Part shown: positions 58,829 through 64,000 of the stretch, in pieces
How positions within the stretch are numbered: position 1 is the stretch's first letter
How the letters are laid out: every line of letters starts with the position of its first letter
NCBI RefSeq assembly: GCF_016806065.1
Contig: NZ_CP032405.1
Location: 1,100,501 to 1,164,500, forward strand
Direction: 5' to 3'
Length of the DNA stretch: 64,000 bases
Origin: Rhizobium rosettiformans
GTDB lineage: Bacteria > Pseudomonadota > Alphaproteobacteria > Rhizobiales > Rhizobiaceae
Translations under genes and position numbers: made by a program
Notes under the pieces: generated by a model
Seen by the model: the letters and a program-made list of their open reading frames with translations, nothing else
The model's database searches: none
Told to the model about the DNA's origin: nothing

Positions 58829-59281
58829 ATGAAAAAATATGAACAGCTTTATCGCCTCATATGGTTGTCGCGTCCGCTCATGCAGGCCGCAGAGGCGCGT
58901 GTCGAGAGAGGGTTGGACGGCACCGGGCTGACCGTTCGCATGCGGGCAGTTCTCGAAATTCTTCACGCCCATGGGAGCGCCAGCGTACCCGAAATCGCGA
59001 TGAAGCTTGAGATCAAACGACAGTATGTGCAGCTGATGGTCAACGAAACGCTTGCGGAAGGCCTCACAGTCGGCCGCACCAACCCGCGTCACAAGCGATC
59101 CACGATGATTGCGCTTACCCCCAAAGGCCAGAGCCTGATCGAAGAGGTCGTGATGCGTGAAAAACGGCTGGTGGAACAGCTCGGTGCGGAGATTGATGCG
59201 AGCGATATCGAGACAGCACTTCAGGTGGTGAGGATTCTACTTGAGAAACTGAAGGTCGAGGGGGAGGAGCAAGCGAAGTGA
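58829..59281 (+). CDS. MarR-family regulator
   Basis: Winged-helix regulator of 150 residues. The core helix-turn-helix is SVPEIAMKLEIKRQYVQLMVNETLAEG split at residues about 52-78, followed by the wing NPRHKRSTMIALTPKG. The start codon lies directly after a nested palindrome with no ribosome-binding site, so the mRNA may be leaderless or nearly so. The stop overlaps the start of a cysteine hydrolase gene (GTGA), which is probably its main co-regulated partner. Confidence 0.9.
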   Translation: MKKYEQLYRLIWLSRPLMQAAEARVERGLDGTGLTVRMRAVLEILHAHGSASVPEIAMKLEIKRQYVQLMVNETLAEGLTVGRTNPRHKRSTMIALTPKGQSLIEEVVMREKRLVEQLGAEIDASDIETALQVVRILLEKLKVEGEEQAK

Positions 59282-59901
59282 TAGGCCAGATTCTCACCAT
59301 AGCCGCCCTTTCCGGGCTTGTTTGGCTTGCGAACGGCGTCAGAAAGATCGGTGCCGTCAGTCCCGGCATGCCTATTGGCAGCCGTCCCGGGACAGCACTG
59401 CTCCTGATCGATCTGCAATCCGTGTTCTGGGACGAAGGTCCCTATGAGGACGTAGCAAAGGCGGATGCGATGTCAGCCATCCTCGCCGAAGTGGCGAAGG
59501 CGAAGGCCGAAAATCTGCCGATCATCGCGGTGCGCCAAGAGTGGTCCATCCTATCGACAAAGATCATCGCGCGCCTGACAATGAGAGGCCAAGCAATTGA
59601 GGGAACGCCCGGAACCCAGATCGCGAAGCCCTTTGCAGGGCTTGCCGAACACGTCCTTGTCAAGAGAGTTCAGGACGCATTCGAGACGGGCGAGCTGGAC
59701 GAGCTTCTGGAAAGGCTCGACGTGGGTAAGCTCCGAATTGTGGGGCTGGATTTCCGATATTGTGTCGCAAAGACCGCCCTTGCCGCCCGCCAGAGGGGGT
59801 ATGCAGTCGAAGTCGTCACCCGGGCAACCTTGTGCGTCAATCAAACTGCTGGCGATCAAACCCGCGGGATACTCTCCTCAAATGCTGTCATTCTGAGATA
59901 G
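59278..59901 (+). CDS. Isochorismatase-like cysteine hydrolase with N-terminal hydrophobic segment
   Basis: A 207-residue cysteine hydrolase. The triad is Asp in LLLIDLQ near 43, Lys in VKRVQDAF near 129 and Cys in DFRYCVAKTAL near 161. Residues 4-20 (QILTIAALSGLVWLANG) form a hydrophobic helix that could anchor the enzyme in the membrane, unusual for the family. The start is GTG overlapping the marR stop. The substrate (an amide such as a nicotinamide- or isochorismate-like compound) is unknown. Confidence 0.87.
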   Translation: MIGQILTIAALSGLVWLANGVRKIGAVSPGMPIGSRPGTALLLIDLQSVFWDEGPYEDVAKADAMSAILAEVAKAKAENLPIIAVRQEWSILSTKIIARLTMRGQAIEGTPGTQIAKPFAGLAEHVLVKRVQDAFETGELDELLERLDVGKLRIVGLDFRYCVAKTALAARQRGYAVEVVTRATLCVNQTAGDQTRGILSSNAVILR

Positions 59902-59956
59902 GGGGCGCCCAGAGCCTCTTCCTTGATAAGGCCCGTCAGGCATTGAAGTTCGCATG

Positions 59957-59984
59957 AAAAAGCCGGCATCTCCGCCGGCTTTTT
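59957..59984. terminator. Bidirectional terminator
   Basis: AAAAAGCCGGC (59957-59967) and GCCGGCTTTTT (59974-59984) form a perfect 11-base stem with a six-base loop. It serves the cysteine hydrolase gene and, on the other strand, rpoH2. Confidence 0.92.
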
Positions 59985-60006
59985 CATTGTGATCTGTGAT
60001 TGCCGC

Positions 60007-60879
60007 TCACATTGCCATTTCAAGGCGAGCTGCAGTCGGCGCCTTATCCGTGAGGGCGACTTTCAGTTTTTCCAAGGCCCGGGTTTCGATCTGGCGGACA
60101 CGTTCCTTGGAAATCCCGAGCTCGGCGCCGAGTTCTTCCAGCGTTGCGCCATCTTCCGTGAGGCGCCGCGCCTTGATGATCCGGCTTTCACGCTCGTTGA
60201 GGCGGTTCATCGCATCCTTCAGCCAGCCATTCCAGCGCTCGCCATCGATGATGGACGTGACCTGCTCGTCCGGCAGCGCCTCGTTGCTCTCCAACATCTC
60301 GAGCTGTTCGGTACCTTCGCCATTGCGACCAGCTACAGGGGTCTGAAGCGAGGCGTCGTTGCCGGAGAGGCGTGCATCCATCGACTGAACGTCGGCGAGA
60401 CTGACGCCGAGCGCCGAGGCAATTTCCTGATGGATCGCCTGATCGGACAGGCGATTGTCGCCCTGAGCGAGCTTGGCGCGCAGGCGACGCAGGTTGAAGA
60501 ACAGCGCCTTCTGACTGGAGCTGGTGCCACCGCGGACGATCGACCAGTTGCGCAGGATATAGTCCTGCATCGAGGCCCGGATCCACCAGCCGGCATAGGT
60601 CGAGAAGCGCACTTCGCGACCAGGGTCGAAGCGGGCAGCCGCTTCAAGAAGGCCGATATAGCCTTCCTGGATCAGATCGTTGAGCGGCAGACCAAAACCA
60701 CGGAACTTGGAGGCCATGGCAATGACCAGACGCATATGCGCCTGGGCGATGCGGTTTCGCGCACCCTGATCGTCATTTTCCTTCCAGCGGATCGCAAGGT
60801 CGAGCTCTTCCTCGCGCTCCAAATAGGGCTGTGACATGGCATACTTTATGATGTGTCTGTCAGCGGATGTGGCTTTCAT
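60007..60879 (-). CDS. rpoH2: RNA polymerase sigma-32 factor, RpoH2-like
   Basis: Heat-shock-family sigma factor of 290 residues. Region 2 (LNDLIQEGYIGLLEAAARFDP and FSTYAGWWIRASMQDYILRN), the RpoH box QKALFFNLRR near 122, and the region 4 helix-turn-helix LEELGAELGISKERVRQIE are complete. Rhizobia usually carry two or more RpoH; the EcfG-type promoter in front argues for RpoH2, which in Sinorhizobium is under RpoE2 control. The start MKATSADRH has GGAG upstream. Confidence 0.93.
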   Translation of the reverse strand: MKATSADRHIIKYAMSQPYLEREEELDLAIRWKENDDQGARNRIAQAHMRLVIAMASKFRGFGLPLNDLIQEGYIGLLEAAARFDPGREVRFSTYAGWWIRASMQDYILRNWSIVRGGTSSSQKALFFNLRRLRAKLAQGDNRLSDQAIHQEIASALGVSLADVQSMDARLSGNDASLQTPVAGRNGEGTEQLEMLESNEALPDEQVTSIIDGERWNGWLKDAMNRLNERESRIIKARRLTEDGATLEELGAELGISKERVRQIETRALEKLKVALTDKAPTAARLEMAM

Positions 60880-60946
60880 CGAACATCTCCATGGTCTCTC
60901 GGGACCGCTGGCCTCTCGCAGGCCTATTTGCCGGCATTGTTTGCTG

Positions 60947-60971
60947 AACGGTTTAGTCTCGGTCAGGTTCC
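60947..60971 (-). promoter_or_regulatory. EcfG/RpoE2-type general stress promoter of rpoH2
   Basis: On the minus strand: GGAAC (60971-60967), 16 bases, CGTT (60950-60947). This is an exact match to the rhizobial EcfG consensus, with a leader of about 60 bases to the rpoH2 start. Confidence 0.85.
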
Positions 60972-61151
60972 AACAATGTCGAACAGGGCGGTGGTTGCAT
61001 CACTCTCATCTGCTTGTCTGACCACCATTACGCCACGCATGACCCATCGGATTGCCGCGTGGGGTGCGACCTTCTGTCGAACAGGGGTGATCACGGTGAA
61101 GTGAGAGAAAGGGTGAGGCCAAAGCTGGTCGCGACGACGCCGAAACGCAAA

Positions 61152-61175
61152 ACGGCGCGGGTTGCCCCGCGCCGT
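61152..61175 (-). terminator. Terminator of leuB
   Basis: ACGGCGCGGG and CCCGCGCCGT form a perfect 10-base stem with a four-base loop. On the minus strand it is followed by TTTTGCGTTT. Confidence 0.85.
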
Positions 61176-61199
61176 CAAATCAGACCTCAGATGGTTGGA

Positions 61200-62312
61200 T
61201 CAGGCCGAAAGAGCCTTGAACTCTTCGAGGATCGCATCGCCCATTTCGACCGTGCCGACCTGGCGGCAACCGTCAGCCATGATGTCGCCGGTGCGGATAC
61301 CCTTGTCGAGCACGTTGGCAATCGCCTTTTCGAGACGGTCGGCTTCCGTGACCATGTTGAACGAATAGCGCAGGCACATGGCGAAGGAGGCGATCATCGC
61401 GATCGGGTTGGCAATCCCCTTGCCGGCGATGTCGGGTGCCGAACCGTGCACCGGCTCGTAAAGCGCCTTGCGCTTGCCGCTCTTCGCATCCGGGGCGCCG
61501 AGCGAGGCCGACGGCAGCATGCCGAGCGAACCGGTCAGCATGGCGGCAACGTCGGAGAGCATGTCGCCGAAGAGGTTGTCGGTGACGATGACGTCGAACT
61601 GCTTCGGGGCGCGCACCAGCTGCATGCCGCCGGCATCGGCCAGCATGTGGTCGAGCTTGACGTCGGAGAACTTCTCCTTGTGGGTCGCGGTAACCACCTG
61701 GTTCCACAAGACGCCCGACTTCATGACGTTGCGCTTTTCCATCGAGCAGACGGCATTGTTGCGGGTGCGAGCCAGTTCGAAGGCGACGGCGGCGATGCGC
61801 TCGATTTCGTAGGTGTCGTAGACCTGCGTATCGACGGCGCGCTTCTGGCCATTGCCGAGATCGGTGATGGTCTTCGGCTCACCGAAATAGACGCCACCGG
61901 TCAGCTCGCGGACGATGAGGATATCGAGACCCTCGACCAGTTCCGGCTTCAGCGAGGAAGCGTTGGCGAGCGCCGGATAGCAGATGGCGGGCCGCAGATT
62001 GGCGAAGAGCTCGAGATCCTTGCGCAGACGAAGCAGGCCGGCCTCCGGGCGAACCTCGTAAGGGACGTCGTCCCACTTCGGGCCGCCAACGGCACCGAAG
62101 AGAACGGCGTCGGCAGCAAGCGCCTTAGCCATGTCTTCTTCGGAAATTGCCGCGCCATGGGCATCATACGCGGAACCGCCGACGAGACCTTCGTCGGTGA
62201 CGAAGCCAGCGCCCTGCGCCTCGTTCATGTAGCCGATGATCTTGCGAACTTCGGCCATGGCCTCGGGGCCGATGCCGTCACCGGGCAAAAGGAGAAGATT
62301 GCGAGCTGTCAT
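61200..62312 (-). CDS. leuB: 3-isopropylmalate dehydrogenase
   Basis: Leucine synthesis enzyme of 370 residues, NAD-dependent oxidative decarboxylation of 3-isopropylmalate. [13 protein letters not shown] at the start, [13 protein letters not shown] near 135, the substrate residues in [12 protein letters not shown] and the catalytic [18 protein letters not shown] near 275-295 are complete. leuD lies 1.2 kb away on the same strand with a PLP-enzyme gene between on the other strand, so the leu genes are close but not one operon here. Confidence 0.97.
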   Translation of the reverse strand: MTARNLLLLPGDGIGPEAMAEVRKIIGYMNEAQGAGFVTDEGLVGGSAYDAHGAAISEEDMAKALAADAVLFGAVGGPKWDDVPYEVRPEAGLLRLRKDLELFANLRPAICYPALANASSLKPELVEGLDILIVRELTGGVYFGEPKTITDLGNGQKRAVDTQVYDTYEIERIAAVAFELARTRNNAVCSMEKRNVMKSGVLWNQVVTATHKEKFSDVKLDHMLADAGGMQLVRAPKQFDVIVTDNLFGDMLSDVAAMLTGSLGMLPSASLGAPDAKSGKRKALYEPVHGSAPDIAGKGIANPIAMIASFAMCLRYSFNMVTEADRLEKAIANVLDKGIRTGDIMADGCRQVGTVEMGDAILEEFKALSA

Positions 62313-62488
62313 GGAAACCCTCCACTCGAAAAGAAGTTGCGGTGTCTTACGCGCGGGTCAGGGTCATTTCAAGCGAGATAGGCCCGAAACGGTACGGTTC
62401 CGGCCATTCCAAGCAGGGGCTTCCCGGTTGACCCGGCTGTTTCCGAGGTCCAAAAGATCTGCATCCCTCCAGCATTCCCGAGTGCCCC

Positions 62489-63421
62489 ATGCCCCTTTCT
62501 CCCCTTCATATCGAAACGCCACTCCTGCGCACTTCCGCCGACTACAGCAAAAGCGGCCTGCCTCTCTGGCTGAAGCTCGATGCCTTGCAGCCTTCCGGCA
62601 GCTTCAAGCTGCGCGGGGTGGGACTGCTCTGCCAACACGAGGTGGCCAAGGGCGCGAAGGAGATCTACTGCGCCTCTGGTGGCAATGCCGGCATTGCCGC
62701 GGCCGTTGCTGGCAAGGCGCTTGGCGTACCAGTCAGCATCGTCGTACCGCAAACAACGTCCGCCGAGGTCCGCACGAGGATTGCCGCAACGGGCGCAAAT
62801 GTCCTGGTGCACGGGTCAGTCTTCGACGAGGCCAATGCCCATGCGGTGGCACTCGCGGCGGAACGCAAGGCCGCCTACGTCCATCCTTATGATCATCCGC
62901 TGTTATGGGAAGGTCACGCAACGCTTATCGACGAGGTGGTCAAATCAGGTGCCGAGTTCGATTGCGTGGTGACGAGCGTCGGCGGCGGTGGGCTGCTCGC
63001 TGGCATCGTCGAAGGATTGCGCCGAAACGAGCTTAGCGATGTGCCCGTCATCGCAGTCGAGACGGAAGGCGCCGCTTCCCTGAACGCTGCCGTTCTCGCA
63101 AAGGAACGGGTGACGCTGCCGGCCATCACCTCGATTGCCAATTCGCTCGGCGCGCGCCAGGTCGCGCAACATGTCTTTGATCTTCTTAAAACCCACCCGA
63201 TCGAAAGCGTCACGGTGACCGACGCCGAGGCTGTGGCAGCTTCACTGAAATTCGCCGATGCCCAGCGCATCCTCGTCGAGCCCGCCTGCGGTGCGGCACT
63301 TGCGGTGGCGGACGTCCATTCCGATCTGCTGTCGCGCTTCAAGGCACCGCTCATCGAAGTCTGCGGCGGGATCGGCGTATCGCTCGCCGCACTTGAAGCC
63401 TGGCGCGCCCGTTTCCTCTGA
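62489..63421 (+). CDS. PLP-dependent serine/threonine dehydratase-like enzyme
   Basis: Fold-type II PLP enzyme of 310 residues. The Schiff-base Lys is in SGSFKLRG near 40, the phosphate loop is GGGGLLAG near 170 and the substrate loop is SGGNAGIA near 65. Closest to L-serine dehydratases of the eukaryotic SDH type (catabolic, no ACT domain). It lies alone between leuB and leuD on the opposite strand. No ribosome-binding site stands out before the ATG. Confidence 0.9.
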   Translation: MPLSPLHIETPLLRTSADYSKSGLPLWLKLDALQPSGSFKLRGVGLLCQHEVAKGAKEIYCASGGNAGIAAAVAGKALGVPVSIVVPQTTSAEVRTRIAATGANVLVHGSVFDEANAHAVALAAERKAAYVHPYDHPLLWEGHATLIDEVVKSGAEFDCVVTSVGGGGLLAGIVEGLRRNELSDVPVIAVETEGAASLNAAVLAKERVTLPAITSIANSLGARQVAQHVFDLLKTHPIESVTVTDAEAVAASLKFADAQRILVEPACGAALAVADVHSDLLSRFKAPLIEVCGGIGVSLAALEAWRARFL

Positions 63422-63432
63422 GGCCAAAGAAA

Positions 63433-63454
63433 AAGCCGGGCGCGAGCCCGGCTT
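63433..63454 (-). terminator. Terminator of leuD
   Basis: AAGCCGGGC and GCCCGGCTT form a 9-base stem around GCGA. On the minus strand the run TTTTTCTTT follows, so it mainly serves leuD; on the plus strand it may also end the dehydratase transcript. Confidence 0.85.
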
Positions 63455-63479
63455 CATCAATTCAGCACTTGAGACCGGC

Positions 63480-64000
63480 TCAGGCCCAGGGACGCTGGGC
63501 GGCGTTGGACTGCTCGAAGGTCGAGATACTCGTCGCCTTCTCGAGTGTCAGGCCGATATCGTCGAGGCCGTTCAGCAGGCAATGGCGCTTGAAGGCATCG
63601 ATTTCGAAGGAGATCTTGCCTCCGTCAGGACCGGTGATTTCCTGAGCTTCCAGATCGACGGTCAGCACGGCGTTCGAACCGCGCGACGCATCGTCCATCA
63701 GCTTGTCCAGGTCTTCCTGGCTGACGACGATCGGCAGAATGCCGTTCTTGAAACAGTTGTTGTAGAAGATGTCGGCAAACGACGTGGAGATCACGCAGCG
63801 GATGCCGAAGTCGAGAAGCGCCCACGGGGCATGCTCGCGCGAGGAACCGCACCCGAAATTGTCGCCGGCAACGAGGATCTGCGCATTGCGATAGGCCGGC
63901 TTGTTAAGAACGAAATCCGCGTTCTCCGAACCGTCTTCCTTGTAGCGAGCCTCGGCGAACAAGCCGGTGCCGAGACCGGTGCGCTTGATCGTCTTCAGGT
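63480..64000 (-). CDS. leuD: 3-isopropylmalate dehydratase small subunit (5' end outside window)
   Basis: Small subunit of isopropylmalate isomerase. The frame is open to the window edge and begins inside [19 protein letters not shown], so the first 25-30 residues are missing. [17 protein letters not shown] (substrate loop) and [11 protein letters not shown] are complete. It works with LeuC, not in this window, to convert 2- to 3-isopropylmalate, the step before LeuB. Confidence 0.96.
   Translation of the reverse strand, partial: LKTIKRTGLGTGLFAEARYKEDGSENADFVLNKPAYRNAQILVAGDNFGCGSSREHAPWALLDFGIRCVISTSFADIFYNNCFKNGILPIVVSQEDLDKLMDDASRGSNAVLTVDLEAQEITGPDGGKISFEIDAFKRHCLLNGLDDIGLTLEKATSISTFEQSNAAQRPWA

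Larger units (their letters stand above)
60880..61199. other. Intergenic region between rpoH2 and leuB
   Basis: 320 bases without a convincing gene. It contains the rpoH2 promoter (60947-60971) and the leuB terminator (61152-61175). Short frames on both strands lack ribosome-binding sites. The part 60975-61145 shows nothing I can name. Confidence 0.6.

Overview
The window looks like chromosomal DNA of a Rhizobiaceae alphaproteobacterium (Rhizobium/Agrobacterium/Sinorhizobium group). The support is the high GC content, the rhizobial order rplU-rpmA-GNAT-GNAT-obgE-proB-proA-nadD-rsfS-rlmH-envC-like-ctpA-DUF610-rppH, a LexA box of the alphaproteobacterial direct-repeat type, an Irr-type iron box before bacterioferritin, and an EcfG-type promoter before an rpoH2-like sigma factor. 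No tRNA, rRNA, insertion sequence, prophage or CRISPR array was seen. No species is assigned.

Layout. 0-9 kb: the end of a sugar ABC permease gene, a zinc dehydrogenase, a quinone-detoxification-like pair (VOC dioxygenase and esterase) with a divergent LysR regulator, a class I glutamine amidotransferase, a GntR regulator and a P-type cation ATPase. 9.3-13.5 kb: one gene for a 1415-residue protein made of 175 octapeptides in perfect register, themselves ordered into a 17-octad (136-residue) super-repeat. 13.6-26.6 kb: a complete phosphonate system, with phnF divergent from phnGHIJKL, a hexapeptide acetyltransferase, phnC-phnD-phnE1-phnE2, a DUF1045 2H-phosphoesterase-like gene, phnM and phnN. 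Two Pho-box-like sites and a double palindromic operator control it. 26.7-39.8 kb: the ribosomal-protein/obgE/proline/cell-envelope housekeeping run. 39.9-47.7 kb: rhodanese, GlxA-type regulator, zincin, then the LexA-controlled imuA-imuB-dnaE2 mutasome. 47.8-50.6 kb: Bfd-like ferredoxin, bacterioferritin, a MoxR ATPase and two small rhizobial proteins. 50.7-56.9 kb: thiamine pyrophosphokinase, an ABC-F protein, then a TPP riboswitch and thiBPQ. 57-64 kb: M48 lipoprotein peptidase, a MarR regulator with an anchored cysteine hydrolase, rpoH2, leuB, a PLP dehydratase and the end of leuD.

The least explained object is the octad-repeat protein at 9296-13543. It has no signal peptide, no companion domain and no secretion genes beside it, but it shows a strict two-level periodicity. 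The most testable biochemical idea is that the DUF1045 protein, which carries two HxT motifs, takes the place of PhnP in this phosphonate operon, where no phnP is visible. All motif positions and repeat counts were read by eye; no database search or folding program was run.
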